The position numbers and the translations under genes were made by a program. The notes under the pieces were generated by a model that made no database searches, was not told the origin of the DNA, and saw only the letters and a list, made by a program, of their open reading frames with translations. DNA of 64,000 nucleotides from Kribbella jiaozuonensis (lineage in GTDB: Bacteria > Actinomycetota > Actinomycetes > Propionibacteriales > Kribbellaceae): NCBI RefSeq assembly GCF_005233875.1, contig NZ_SZPZ01000003.1, positions 738,489 through 802,488 on the forward strand. The letters run 5' to 3'. Below, one piece after another: positions 34,018-44,611 of this stretch (position 1 is its first letter; each line of letters starts with the position of its first letter).

Positions 34018-34310
34018 ATGACGACTGAGCTGACCAGGCGACTCCGCGATGGCTTCCGCTGGCGGACGGATCGTGGCGCCTGAAGCAGCTATGCCGATGT
34101 GACCGACTGGTGGCGGGACGCCGACCTGCTCCGCGAGCTCGGACCGGCCCTGGCCGGGCTGTACGGCGAGGTGCCCACGCTCGTCCTCGGGGCCGGTGTC
34201 GCGCGGGTCGTCGGCACGTCGTGTTCGGCTACCGGCGCGACCTGGTCCGGTCCGGTGACAGGGTGTTGATGGTCGACGACTGGGTGGATACGGGCGTACG
34301 GCGCCTCTAG
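34018..34310 (+). pseudogene. Phosphoribosyltransferase pseudogene
   Basis: From ATG 34018 the frame reads MTTELTRRLRDGFRWRTDRG and then hits an in-frame TGA at 34081-34083. Homology continues behind it (YADVTDWWRD, LLRELGPALAGLYGEVPTLVLG). After a frameshift and internal loss near 34200, the other frame supplies FGYRRDLVRSGDRVLMVDDWVDTG, the PRPP-binding motif of phosphoribosyltransferases. The 3' end is also truncated. With a stop, a shift and deletions, the gene is dead. Confidence 0.8.
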
Positions 34311-34792
34311 TCGGCCAGCTCCTTGGTGAGGAGGATGGCCGGGGTGCCGTCGGGGAGGCGTTGTTTGTCTATCTGGACGTAGCCGCGGGCGGTGTGGAAG
34401 GTGAGGCCGCCGTCGTCGAGGGGGTGGGTGCGGACGCGGACGACGGCGCGGTCGAACGGCTTGGCGGCGCGTTCGATCGCGCGGTAGACCTGCGATCCGA
34501 TGCCCTCCCGGCGGTGCTCGGTCGCGACCACGATCCGCTCGATCAGCAGGAACCGGTTCGCGTACGTCTGGGTGAACCAGTCGAACTCGAGACCGTCGTA
34601 CGCCGATCCCGGGGTGAAGGTCAGGACGAAGCCGGCCGGCTTACCGTCCAGGTCGATGATCGCGGCGTGCGCGGCGATCAGGCGGAGCCAGTCGAGGCGG
34701 TCGGCGCCCAGTGGATCGACCAGGCCTACGGCGGCGTTGTTGAGCGCGAGCACCGCGCCGTAGTCGGCGGGGCTCATTGCGCGGAGTTTCAC
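34307..34792 (-). CDS. GNAT-family N-acetyltransferase
   Basis: The 161-residue protein (GTG start at 34792, or ATG 34777) has the GNAT core: LIERIVVATEHRREGIGSQVYRAIERAA with the acetyl-CoA loop RREGIG, preceded by strands around AIIDLDGKPAGFVLTF. The substrate is unknown. Its 3' end overlaps the last bases of the dead phosphoribosyltransferase. It is divergent from dnaK, with one HAIR box about 110 bp upstream of its start, so weak heat-shock influence cannot be excluded. Confidence 0.85.
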   Translation of the reverse strand: MKLRAMSPADYGAVLALNNAAVGLVDPLGADRLDWLRLIAAHAAIIDLDGKPAGFVLTFTPGSAYDGLEFDWFTQTYANRFLLIERIVVATEHRREGIGSQVYRAIERAAKPFDRAVVRVRTHPLDDGGLTFHTARGYVQIDKQRLPDGTPAILLTKELAD

Positions 34793-34905
34793 AGGGACAG
34801 GGTCGCACGGTAAACCTTTCCCCGGGAGGGGTCTCCCTGGCCGCACCCTGGCCCGGACCCCGAAATTCGGGCCTGCCCTTGGGAATGACCTGGGCCATGT
34901 GCAAT

Positions 34906-34926
34906 GTTGAGCCTAGTGAACTCAAG
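34906..34926. promoter_or_regulatory. HAIR box 1 upstream of dnaK
   Basis: GTTGAGC-N7-ACTCAAG fits the HspR-associated inverted repeat CTTGAGT-N7-ACTCAAG. It lies 83 bp before the dnaK ATG and is preceded by GTGCAA, as is the second box. Confidence 0.88.
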
Positions 34927-34970
34927 TTTGTTGCGTCACGGATTTGAACCGAGGCGGACGAACGTGCAAC

Positions 34971-34991
34971 ATTGAGTCTGCATCACTCAAC
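34971..34991. promoter_or_regulatory. HAIR box 2 upstream of dnaK
   Basis: ATTGAGT-N7-ACTCAAC is a second HspR-associated inverted repeat, 65 bp from the first and 18 bp before the dnaK ATG. The pair should hold HspR (with DnaK as co-repressor in actinomycetes) over the dnaK promoter. Confidence 0.9.
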
Positions 34992-35008
34992 TTCGTGGAG
35001 GTATCAGA

Positions 35009-36864
<1,856 letters not shown>

Positions 36865-36868
<4 letters not shown>

Positions 36869-37572
36869 CGGATCGACCCACTGGCAGCGAGTTCGGCGAC
36901 GGCGAGCCCGTCGTCCGGGACAAGCGCCGGATCGACCCGGACACCGGCGCGGCGCGGGACACTGCGGATACGTCCGCGGCTCCCGCGCCCGGCGCCCAGC
37001 CGGGTACGCCGGGCACCCCGGGCGCACAGCCGCCCCGGGACCCGTCCGACCTGGTCGGTCCGTCCGCCCAGGAGGCCCTGCTGACCGAAGCGCTGAAGGA
37101 GCGTACGGCGGACCTGCAGCGACTGCAGGCCGAGTACGTGAACTACAAGCGCCGCGTCGACCGGGACCGGGAGGCGTCACGGGAGCTCGTGATCGGCTCG
37201 GTACTGACCGAGCTGCTCGGGACCCTCGACGACGTCGGCCGGGCCCGCGAAGCAGGTGAGCTCGAGGGCGCGTTCAAGGCGGTCGCGGAATCGCTGGAGC
37301 GCGTCACCGAGAAGCTCGGCCTGGTGAAGTTCGGCGAGAAGGGTGACACCTTCGACCCGCGGATCCACGAGGCCCTGCTGCACAACTACTCCGACGAGGT
37401 CGACGGTCCGACCGCGACGATGATCATGCAACCGGGCTACCGGCTCGGCGAGCGGGTCCTGCGCGCGGCCCGGGTGGCCGTGTCGGAGCCGACCGAACAA
37501 CTGCCGGCCGACGCGAAGGCCGACGTACCGGCGGAGAGCACAGATGATGACGCGGACAGGTCCGCGGAGTAG
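36865..37572 (+). CDS. grpE: Nucleotide exchange factor GrpE
   Basis: The 235-residue protein has a long disordered N-terminus rich in Pro, Ala and Gly, then the GrpE core: RTADLQRLQAEYVNYKRRVDRD (a long coiled-coil helix starts here) and VEFGE-like LVKFGEKGDTFDPRIHEALL. It catalyses ADP release from DnaK. GTG 36865 overlaps the dnaK stop. It is 30 bp upstream of dnaJ. Confidence 0.97.
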
Positions 37573-37602
37573 TAACGACCACGACGGGAGGGGAGGCGTC
37601 AG

Positions 37603-38778
37603 ATGAGCACGAAGGACTGGCTCGAGAAGGACTTCTACAAGGTTCTCGGCGTCTCCAAGACCGCCGAGGCCGACGAGATCAAGAAGTCCTACCGCAAGCT
37701 GGCGCGCAAGTACCACCCCGACTCCAACGCCGGTGACGCGTCCGCGGAGGCCAAGTTCAAGGAGGTCTCCGAGGCGTACGACGTCGTCGGCGACCCGAAG
37801 AAGCGCAAGGAGTACGACGAGGCGCGCCGGCTGTTCGGCAGCGGCGGCTTCCGGATGCCGGGCGGCAACAGCCAGGGCGGCGGCGGGTTCAACTTCGACG
37901 TCGGCGACCTGTTCAACCGCGGCGGCTCCGGCGGCAGCAGCGGTGGCGGGCTCGGCGACATCCTGGGCGGCATGTTCGGCGGTGGTGGCCAGCGCACGAC
38001 CACCTCGACGACGGCCCGTCCGCGGCGCGGCCAGGACATCGAGACCGAGGCGACGATCGAGTTCGCCGAGGCCGTGAACGGTGTCACGGTCGGGCTCCGG
38101 ATGACCAGCGACGAGCCCTGCCCGACCTGTCACGGGACGGGTGCGAAGTACGGCACGGTGCCGAAGGTCTGCCTGAAGTGCGAAGGCACGGGGATGCAGA
38201 CCTCGGTGCAGGGCGGCGTGTTCGCCATGACCGAGCCGTGCACCGAGTGCAAGGGTCGTGGCCTGGTCGTCGACCAGCCGTGCGAGACATGCCACGGCTC
38301 CGGCCGCGGCCAGTCGAGCAAGACCATGCAGGTCCGCATCCCCGCGGGCGTGCAGGACAACCAGCGGATCCGGCTCAAGGGCAAGGGCGCGGCCGGCGAA
38401 CGGGGTGGCCCCGCGGGCGACCTCTACGTCACCGTGCACGTCAAGTCGCACCGGATCTTCGGCCGGCAGGGCGAGCACCTGACGCTGAACGTCCCGGTGA
38501 GCTTCACCGAGGCGGCGCTGGGCGCGGAGATCAAGGTTCCGACCCTGGACGGGCTGCCCGTCACGGTCCGGATCCCGGCCGGTACGGCGAACGGCAGCAA
38601 GCTGCGCGTCCGCGGCAAGGGATCGGTCCGGCGGGACGGGACCAATGGAGACCTGCTGCTCACCCTCGAGGTGCAGGTGCCGCACGAGTTGACCGACGAG
38701 CAGAAGGAAAAGCTGCAGGAGTTCAACTCCGCGTCGGAGCATCCTGATCTGCGGGCCGGGTTGTTCGGGAGCTCGTGA
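37603..38778 (+). CDS. dnaJ: Chaperone protein DnaJ
   Basis: The 391-residue type I DnaJ has the J-domain with the HPD tripeptide (YHPDSN) at about residues 45-47, a Gly-rich linker at about 85-125, and four zinc-binding CxxCxGxG-like motifs: CPTCHGTG, CLKCEGTG, CTECKGRG and CETCHGSG. The C-terminal beta domains follow. It stimulates DnaK ATPase and delivers substrates. GGGAGG precedes its ATG. The last bases overlap the hspR start. Confidence 0.98.
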   Translation: MSTKDWLEKDFYKVLGVSKTAEADEIKKSYRKLARKYHPDSNAGDASAEAKFKEVSEAYDVVGDPKKRKEYDEARRLFGSGGFRMPGGNSQGGGGFNFDVGDLFNRGGSGGSSGGGLGDILGGMFGGGGQRTTTSTTARPRRGQDIETEATIEFAEAVNGVTVGLRMTSDEPCPTCHGTGAKYGTVPKVCLKCEGTGMQTSVQGGVFAMTEPCTECKGRGLVVDQPCETCHGSGRGQSSKTMQVRIPAGVQDNQRIRLKGKGAAGERGGPAGDLYVTVHVKSHRIFGRQGEHLTLNVPVSFTEAALGAEIKVPTLDGLPVTVRIPAGTANGSKLRVRGKGSVRRDGTNGDLLLTLEVQVPHELTDEQKEKLQEFNSASEHPDLRAGLFGSS

Positions 38779-39233
38779 TGGGTATCCCGTTCAGCCAGGT
38801 GCCGACCTGGGACGACCGCACCCCGATCTACGTGATCTCGGTGGCGGCCCAGCTGGCCGGCATGCATCCGCAGACGTTGCGCCAGTACGACCGGCTCGGC
38901 CTTGTGGTGCCGAGCCGGGCGTCCGGCCGCGGCCGGCGGTACTCGGCGTACGACGTGGCGAGGCTGCGCTATGTGCAGCACCTGTCCCAGGAAGAGGGCA
39001 TCAACCTCGCGGGAATTCGCCACATCCTCGCGCTACAGTCGGAAGTGGAGGACCTGCGTCAGCGGGTCAACCAGCTTCTGGCCGAGGTTCAACGTGGTGT
39101 CGGCGCCTCCCGGCGCACCGCCACCAGCCGGGTCTTCTCGGCCGGCCCAGCAGGCGACGTGATCGCCATGGGCCGGCAGCAGACCACGACACGCTGGATC
39201 CGCACCCAGCCCCTGGAACTCGGCTCGCGCTGA
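38775..39233 (+). CDS. hspR: Heat-shock repressor HspR (MerR family)
   Basis: The 152-residue protein has a MerR-type winged helix: IYVISVAAQLAGMHPQTLRQYDRLGLV and a second helix pair SAYDVARLRYVQHLSQEEGINLAGIRHIL, then a coiled coil and a basic tail. It starts at GTG 38775 (overlapping the dnaJ stop) or at ATG 38778. It represses its own operon and clpB through the HAIR boxes at 34906, 34971 and 40164. Confidence 0.96.
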   Translation: MMGIPFSQVPTWDDRTPIYVISVAAQLAGMHPQTLRQYDRLGLVVPSRASGRGRRYSAYDVARLRYVQHLSQEEGINLAGIRHILALQSEVEDLRQRVNQLLAEVQRGVGASRRTATSRVFSAGPAGDVIAMGRQQTTTRWIRTQPLELGSR

Positions 39234-39304
39234 TCCTTCACCCCGGGTGATTCCCATACCACCGGAGGTACTCCGAAACCCACCCTCGGAGGCCTCCGGC
39301 TCCG

Positions 39305-39450
39305 GTGGAGGCCGTCGTTCCCCCGCGACGCCTCCACAGTCGAAGGCGCGTCATTCCCCCCGGCGCCCTTCGACCCCGCGGGGTGGTCCGTCCTGGACCG
39401 CCCTGCGGCCTCTTCACCAGAGCCTCCGGCCGACCCGGCCGGGGGCTCTG
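39305..39450 (+). ncRNA. 6C-like small RNA with C-rich hairpin loops
   Basis: Two adjacent stem-loops follow hspR. The first (39305-39337) pairs GTGGAGGC with GCCTCCAC and presents a UUCCCCC loop; the second (39339-39374) pairs GTCGAAGG with CCTTCGAC and presents a UUCCCCCC loop. Two hairpins with C-run loops are the defining structure of the actinobacterial 6C RNA family. A third hairpin (GGTCC/GGACC, about 39385-39403) and a terminator end at 39450. The 5' end is not known. A covariance-model search would settle the family. Confidence 0.6.
39418..39450 (+). terminator. Terminator hairpin of the 6C-like RNA region
   Basis: CAGAGCCTCCGGCCG pairs with CGGCCGGGGGCTCTG around ACC (one T-G pair). 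The sequence after it (CGTGCGTTC) has little U. It likely ends the small RNA and any readthrough from the dnaK operon. Confidence 0.75.
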
Positions 39451-39517
39451 CGTGCGTTCATCTGCCGGTCACCCTTGAACCTGTTGTCTGCGGCAGGCGA
39501 CCGCATACCCTGGCGAG

Positions 39518-40054
39518 GTGACGCTGAAGCTGGAGACGGACCGGCTGCTGATCCGGGACTGGGAGGAAGACGACGCCGACGCCGCGCTGGAGATCTTTGG
39601 CTCCGCCGACGTGGCGCCCTGGCTGTCACCTGCGATCGACAAGGTGCCGGATGCCGCGACCATGCGGATGATCCTGCAGTCCTGGATCGAGGCCCAGCCG
39701 AACTTCGTGGTCCCGGCCGGCCGCTGGGCGGTCGCGCGCCGCGACGACGGCGAGATCGTCGGCGCCTTGCTGATCCGGCTGCTCCCACCGTACGAGGAGG
39801 ATCTGGAGATCGGCTGGCAGCTGCGGCCGAGTGCCTGGGGCAACGGGTACGCGACGGAGGCGAGCCGAGGGCTGATGCGCTGGGCGTTCAAGGAGGGCGA
39901 CGTCGACGAGCTGTTCGCGGTCGCCCGCCCGAACAACAAGCGCGCGATCGCGACTGCGAAGCGTCTCGGCATGCAGTGGGTCGGCGAGACCGACAAGTAC
40001 TACGACCTGAATCTGCAGGTCTACCGGATGCGCGCCTCCGAGTTCAGCACCTAA
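39518..40054 (+). CDS. GNAT-family N-acetyltransferase (RimJ/RimL-like)
   Basis: The 178-residue protein begins LKLETDRLLIRDWEEDDAD and has the acetyl-CoA loop RPSAWGNGYATEASRGLMRWAF and the late strand RPNNKRAIATAKRLGMQWVG, the order seen in ribosomal-protein or small-molecule acetyltransferases of the GNAT-3 type. It starts at GTG 39518. It sits between the heat-shock operon and clpB but has no HAIR box of its own. Confidence 0.88.
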   Translation: MTLKLETDRLLIRDWEEDDADAALEIFGSADVAPWLSPAIDKVPDAATMRMILQSWIEAQPNFVVPAGRWAVARRDDGEIVGALLIRLLPPYEEDLEIGWQLRPSAWGNGYATEASRGLMRWAFKEGDVDELFAVARPNNKRAIATAKRLGMQWVGETDKYYDLNLQVYRMRASEFST

Positions 40055-40163
40055 GGCCCTCACCAGCCACGCATCGCCGGCTCCGGCTGGAGCCCGCGAT
40101 CGGTGACGCCTGTCGACTACCCGGAGTGCTGCCCACCCTGAAAGATCCCTGGGATTTTTCAGA

Positions 40164-40184
40164 GTTGAGTGGAATGGACTCAAG
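40164..40184. promoter_or_regulatory. HAIR box 3 upstream of clpB
   Basis: GTTGAGT-N7-ACTCAAG fits the HspR-associated inverted repeat nearly perfectly and lies 57 bp before the clpB ATG. It ties clpB to the dnaK operon as one HspR regulon. Confidence 0.92.
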
Positions 40185-40241
40185 TTTCGGTAGGTTGTGT
40201 CTGGTGAGACTTGTTGGTTGAGCTGGAAAGGCTGGATATAG

Positions 40242-42818
40242 ATGGACGTTCAGCGGTTGACGACGCTGGCCCGGGAAACCCTGTCGGTCGCGATCCGTCA
40301 GACGTCCGCGGCGGGCAACCCGACCGTGGAACCGATTCACCTGCTCTCCGCGCTGCTCGCGCAGCCCGAGGGGACGACGATCGGTCTGCTCGAGGCGGCC
40401 GGCGGCGACATCGACGCCGTACGCCAGAAGACTGCGGCGCAGCTGAGCCGGCTGCCGAAAGCGAGCGGTGGCAGCGTGCAGGCGCCGAGCCTGTCGCCGA
40501 AGACCGGCGAGGTGCTGAACCAGGCAGAGCAGCGGGCCCTCGGGCTCGGGGACGAGTACGTCTCCACCGAGCACCTGCTGATCGCGCTCGCGACCGTCGA
40601 GGGTGCGGCCAAGACCGCGCTCGGCGTGACGGCGGACGCGCTGCTGCAGGCGTTCGACCAGATGCGGGGCAATCGCCGGATCACCTCCCCGGAGGCTGAA
40701 GGCACCACCAAGACGTTGGAGAAGTACGGCGTCGACCTGACCGAGCGGGCCAAGGAGGGCAAGCTCGACCCGGTGATCGGCCGTGACTCCGAGATCCGGC
40801 GGGTGGTCCAGGTGCTGTCCCGTCGTACGAAGAACAACCCGGTGCTGATCGGTGAGCCCGGCGTCGGTAAGACCGCCGTCGTCGAGGGGCTGGCCCAGCG
40901 GATCGTGGCCGGTGACGTGCCCGAATCGCTGCGTGGCCGCCGGCTGATCAGCCTGGACCTCGGTGCGATGGTTGCGGGTGCGAAGTACCGCGGTGAGTTC
41001 GAGGAGCGGCTGAAGGCCGTGCTGACCGAGATCAAGGAGTCCGACGGTCAGATCATCACGTTCATCGACGAGCTGCACACCGTCGTCGGCGCCGGTGCGT
41101 CCGGCGAAGGCGCGATGGACGCCGGCAACATGCTGAAGCCGATGCTGGCCCGCGGCGAGCTGCGGATGATCGGTGCGACGACCCTGGACGAGTACCGGAC
41201 CCGGATCGAGAAGGATCCGGCGCTGGAGCGCCGTTTCCAGCAGGTGTTCGTGGGCGAGCCGTCGGTCGAGGACTCGATCGCGATCCTGCGCGGTCTGAAG
41301 GAGCGGTACGAGGCGCACCACAAGGTCGCCATCTCCGACTCGGCCCTGGTCGCCGCGGCCACGCTGTCGCACCGGTACATCTCCGGCCGGCAGCTGCCCG
41401 ACAAGGCGATCGACCTGGTCGACGAGGCGGCGTCCCGGCTGCGGATGGAGATCGACTCGTCCCCGGTCGAGATCGACTCACTGCGTCGTACCGTCGACCG
41501 GCTGAAGATGGAGGAGCTCGCGCTGTCCCGCGAGGAGGACCCGTCGTCGCAGGAGCGGCTGGAGCGGCTGCGTGCCGACCTCGCCGACCGCGAGGAGGAG
41601 CTGCGCGCGCTCGAGGCCCGTTGGGACCGGGAGAAGTCCGGCCTGAACCGGGTCGGTGAGGTCAAGGAGCGGATCGACGAGCTGCGCGGCCAGGCCGAGC
41701 GCGCCCAGCGCGACGGCGACCTGGAGACCGCGTCCCGGCTGCTGTACGGCGAGATCCCGCAGCTCACCAAGGAGCTCGAGGAGGCCGGTGCCGAGGAAGA
41801 GGTTGCCGAAGGCCCCGAGGCCATGGTCAACGAGGAGGTCGGTCCGACCGAGATCGCCGAGGTGATCGCGATGTGGACCGGGATCCCGACCGGGCGGCTG
41901 CTCGAGGGCGAGACCGGCAAGCTGCTCCGGATGGAGGACGAGCTGGGTCACCGGCTGATCGGTCAGCGCGAGGCGGTCAAGGCCGTGAGCGACGCCGTAC
42001 GGCGGGCGCGGGCCGGCATCTCCGACCCGGACCGGCCGACCGGTTCGTTCCTGTTCCTCGGTCCGACCGGTGTCGGTAAGACCGAGCTGGCGAAGGCGCT
42101 CGCGGACTTCCTGTTCGACGACGAGCGGGCGATGGTCCGGATCGACATGTCGGAGTACGGCGAGAAGCACAGCGTCTCGCGGCTGGTCGGCGCCCCGCCC
42201 GGCTACGTCGGGTACGAAGAGGGCGGCCAGCTCACCGAGGCGGTGCGGCGACGTCCGTACTCGGTGATCCTGCTGGACGAGGTGGAGAAGGCGCACCCCG
42301 AGGTCTTCGACATCCTGCTGCAGGTGCTGGACGACGGCCGGCTGACCGACGGCCAGGGTCGTACGGTCGACTTCCGCAACGTGATCCTGATCCTGACCAG
42401 CAACCTGGGTTCGGCGTACCTGGCCGACATGTCGCTGGACGAGAAGGCCAAGCGGGACCAGGTGATGGCGGTCGTGCGGCAGTCGTTCAAGCCGGAGTTC
42501 ATCAACCGGCTGGACGAGATCGTGCTGTTCGACGCGCTCGGCAGCGAGGAGCTGACGCAGATCGTGGCGCTGCAGATCGCCGCGCTGCAGCGGCGGCTGA
42601 CCGACCGGCGGATCACCCTCGAGGTGGACGAAGGCGCGATGGAGTGGCTGGCGATGACCGGGTACGACCCGGTGTACGGCGCCCGCCCGCTGCGCCGGCT
42701 GGTCCAGTCCGCGATCGGTGACGAGCTGGCTCGCGGGTTGCTCGACGGCTCGGTTCGCGACGGCGAGACCGTCAAGGTGACCCTCAACGAGTCCAAGGAC
42801 GCCCTCGAGGTGTCCTGA
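40242..42818 (+). CDS. clpB: ATP-dependent disaggregase ClpB
   Basis: The 858-residue AAA+ protein has an N-terminal Clp repeat domain, a first ATPase module with Walker A GEPGVGKTA (about residue 204), the ClpB middle coiled coil (around 400-510, e.g. ALSREEDPSSQERLERL), and a second module with Walker A GPTGVGKTE (about residue 607). It disaggregates proteins together with DnaK-DnaJ-GrpE encoded just upstream. GGAAAGG lies before the ATG. A terminator hairpin follows. Confidence 0.98.
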   Translation: MDVQRLTTLARETLSVAIRQTSAAGNPTVEPIHLLSALLAQPEGTTIGLLEAAGGDIDAVRQKTAAQLSRLPKASGGSVQAPSLSPKTGEVLNQAEQRALGLGDEYVSTEHLLIALATVEGAAKTALGVTADALLQAFDQMRGNRRITSPEAEGTTKTLEKYGVDLTERAKEGKLDPVIGRDSEIRRVVQVLSRRTKNNPVLIGEPGVGKTAVVEGLAQRIVAGDVPESLRGRRLISLDLGAMVAGAKYRGEFEERLKAVLTEIKESDGQIITFIDELHTVVGAGASGEGAMDAGNMLKPMLARGELRMIGATTLDEYRTRIEKDPALERRFQQVFVGEPSVEDSIAILRGLKERYEAHHKVAISDSALVAAATLSHRYISGRQLPDKAIDLVDEAASRLRMEIDSSPVEIDSLRRTVDRLKMEELALSREEDPSSQERLERLRADLADREEELRALEARWDREKSGLNRVGEVKERIDELRGQAERAQRDGDLETASRLLYGEIPQLTKELEEAGAEEEVAEGPEAMVNEEVGPTEIAEVIAMWTGIPTGRLLEGETGKLLRMEDELGHRLIGQREAVKAVSDAVRRARAGISDPDRPTGSFLFLGPTGVGKTELAKALADFLFDDERAMVRIDMSEYGEKHSVSRLVGAPPGYVGYEEGGQLTEAVRRRPYSVILLDEVEKAHPEVFDILLQVLDDGRLTDGQGRTVDFRNVILILTSNLGSAYLADMSLDEKAKRDQVMAVVRQSFKPEFINRLDEIVLFDALGSEELTQIVALQIAALQRRLTDRRITLEVDEGAMEWLAMTGYDPVYGARPLRRLVQSAIGDELARGLLDGSVRDGETVKVTLNESKDALEVS

Positions 42819-42824
42819 CAGCAT

Positions 42825-42857
42825 CCGGGGCCCGGTCCTTCGTGGACCGGGCCCCGG
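42825..42857. terminator. Bidirectional terminator after clpB
   Basis: A perfect 14-bp stem, CCGGGGCCCGGTCC with its complement, encloses a TTCGT loop and lies between clpB and the convergent dihydrofolate-reductase-like gene. TCTGTTC follows on the plus strand. Confidence 0.9.
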
Positions 42858-42862
42858 TCTGT

Positions 42863-43420
42863 TCAGATCCGGTAGCTCAGGATCGTGACGCCGTTGTCCA
42901 AGGCGGTCTGGTTGTTCAGCGCGAGTTTCGTCTGCGGAGTGTCATCCGCGAACAGCTTCTGCCCGGTCCCCAGCAGCACCGGGTGCAGCATCAGGTCGAG
43001 CTCGTCGACCAGGTCGTTGGCGAGCAGGCTACGGAGCAGGGTCGGGTTGCCGTACATGATAATGTCGCCGCCATCCTGCTTCTTCAGTTGCTTCAGGGCG
43101 GCGATCGTGTCGCCCTCCAGGAGCTCGGCGTTCCAGGTCAGGTCGCCCTTGAGGGTGCTCGAGGCAACCAACTTCCGCAGGCTGCGGAGGCGATCGCCGT
43201 ACGGCCCTTCGGCGTTGCCCCAGGCGGCGGCGAACATCTCGTACGTACGACGTCCGCAGAGGAAGTAGTCGCATCCGGCCAGGGCCTCGATGGAGAGTCG
43301 CACCGACTCCTCCCCGAAGTACGGCAACGCCCACCCGCCGAACGACGTACCGCCGTAACCACCCGGATCCTCGGCGACGCCGTCGAGGGTGACGAGGGCC
43401 GAGGTGATGATCTTGCGCAT
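42863..43420 (-). CDS. Dihydrofolate reductase family protein (RibD C-terminal-like)
   Basis: The 185-residue protein starts at ATG 43420 behind GGAAGAG (MRKIITSALVTLDGVAEDPG). It has the NADPH-binding fold of the RibD/DHFR group: FLCGRRTYEMFAAAW, VASSTLKGDLTW and IIMYGNPTLLRSLLANDLVDEL. Many such proteins occur in actinomycetes as reductases of unknown substrate; it is not the essential FolA. It converges with clpB, separated by a terminator. Confidence 0.88.
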   Translation of the reverse strand: MRKIITSALVTLDGVAEDPGGYGGTSFGGWALPYFGEESVRLSIEALAGCDYFLCGRRTYEMFAAAWGNAEGPYGDRLRSLRKLVASSTLKGDLTWNAELLEGDTIAALKQLKKQDGGDIIMYGNPTLLRSLLANDLVDELDLMLHPVLLGTGQKLFADDTPQTKLALNNQTALDNGVTILSYRI

Positions 43421-43490
43421 ATCTCTTCCTTTCGAGTGTTTGCTGTGTAGACCGGGCTCGGCGCCGAAAGGAATCGGAGAGAATGGGGAA

Positions 43491-44078
43491 GTGACGCACT
43501 GGGTCAACACCACGCACGACTGGGCAGCCTCCGTCGACCGGGATCATCTGAACGCGATCCGTGCAGACACCGATCGCTATGCGCCCGGGGGCGTGCTGCA
43601 CCTGGTGCTCGAGGTACTCGCCTACGCGGACGACGAGGCCGAGTCTGCCGGGGAGCGCGGGCTGTGCTCGGTGACGTTGTACGACGACGGGTCGATCGCG
43701 ATCGCCGACAACGGCCGCGGGACCGACACCCGCGTCGACGAGCACGGGAACGTGGTGAAGAAGCCGGTCATGGCGACGAAGGACCTCCGGTTCTTCGACG
43801 ATCCGTCAGCCCCGTTGCTCCCTGACGGGCATCCGCGGCGCGGCATGTCCGTCGTCGCCGCGCTCAGCGACTGGCTGGTCCACACCAACCGCCGTACGAA
43901 CGGCTCCTGGACCCAGCGCTACGAGCACGGCATCCCGGTCACCTCATTGGACCCGATCGACTCCGACGGCAGCACGGGCACGACGGTGCACTTCCGGCCG
44001 TCGTACGGCGAGGTCGTGGACCTCACGCCGTACCTGCGCTTTCCTCACCTCGACATCAGGTCTTTGCGGAAGAAGTAG
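43491..44078 (+). CDS. Stand-alone GyrB-type GHKL ATPase domain protein
   Basis: The 195-residue protein has the N-terminal ATPase fold of DNA gyrase B: a helix HLVLEVLAYADDEA in the place of the ATP-binding Asn helix, the G1-like DNGRGTDTRVDEHG, HPRRGMSVVAALSDWL, and STGTTVHFRPSYG. There are no transducer, TOPRIM or C-terminal domains. The usual catalytic Glu/Asn helix is altered (LEVLAYADDE). It may bind ATP without being a topoisomerase. It starts at GTG 43491. Its 3' end overlaps the convergent GNAT gene by 34 bp. Confidence 0.75.
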   Translation: MTHWVNTTHDWAASVDRDHLNAIRADTDRYAPGGVLHLVLEVLAYADDEAESAGERGLCSVTLYDDGSIAIADNGRGTDTRVDEHGNVVKKPVMATKDLRFFDDPSAPLLPDGHPRRGMSVVAALSDWLVHTNRRTNGSWTQRYEHGIPVTSLDPIDSDGSTGTTVHFRPSYGEVVDLTPYLRFPHLDIRSLRKK

Positions 44079-44503
44079 TTCGTGTGCCCGGGCGGGTAGT
44101 CGTGCTTCACGCCGTACTCGAGGTAGCCCGCTTTGCGGTAGAAGTCGGGCGCCTGGAAATCGAAGGTGGTGACGTCTGACCAGAGGCACCCGCGGCGGCG
44201 GCCTTCGTCCTCGATCGACCGGAGCAGGGCGCTGCCCAGACCCTGGCCCCGCGTGGTCTCGTCGACCCACATCGTGTCGATGGTGAGCCAGTGCCAGACC
44301 CGCTCGACGCGCCCGACGCATCCGCCACGGAGGGCGCCGTCCGGACCGAGTGCGAACACCTGCACCGGCTCCGACTTCAGATTCGCCGGCTCGAACCGCT
44401 CCTGGACTGCCGTCGAGCGGGCCTTGTTGTACGCGACCAGTTGGTCGACCAGTTGGTCCTCGAGACCCGCGTCCGGCTCGGTCCGGAGTTCGAACTCGTC
44501 CAC
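44045..44503 (-). CDS. GNAT-family N-acetyltransferase
   Basis: The 152-residue protein (GTG 44503, MDEFELRTEPDAGLEDQLVDQL) has a GNAT core with TIDTMWVDETTRGQGLGSALLRSIEDEGRRRGC, the acetyl-CoA loop being RGQGLG, and a closing DFYRKAGYLEYG. The start is uncertain because no strong ribosome binding site is seen. An in-frame upstream extension lacks family features. The substrate is unknown. Confidence 0.8.
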   Translation of the reverse strand: MDEFELRTEPDAGLEDQLVDQLVAYNKARSTAVQERFEPANLKSEPVQVFALGPDGALRGGCVGRVERVWHWLTIDTMWVDETTRGQGLGSALLRSIEDEGRRRGCLWSDVTTFDFQAPDFYRKAGYLEYGVKHDYPPGHTNYFFRKDLMSR

Positions 44504-44611
44504 GTGGTCACTGTCGTGCTTGCTTGCCTTGCGAGCAACACATTTCCCGGCCCGGCTTGGGCGATCTGGCAGGATCAGGGGAGGGGGCAGCTGGAAGGAA
44601 CTTCGGAGCGA

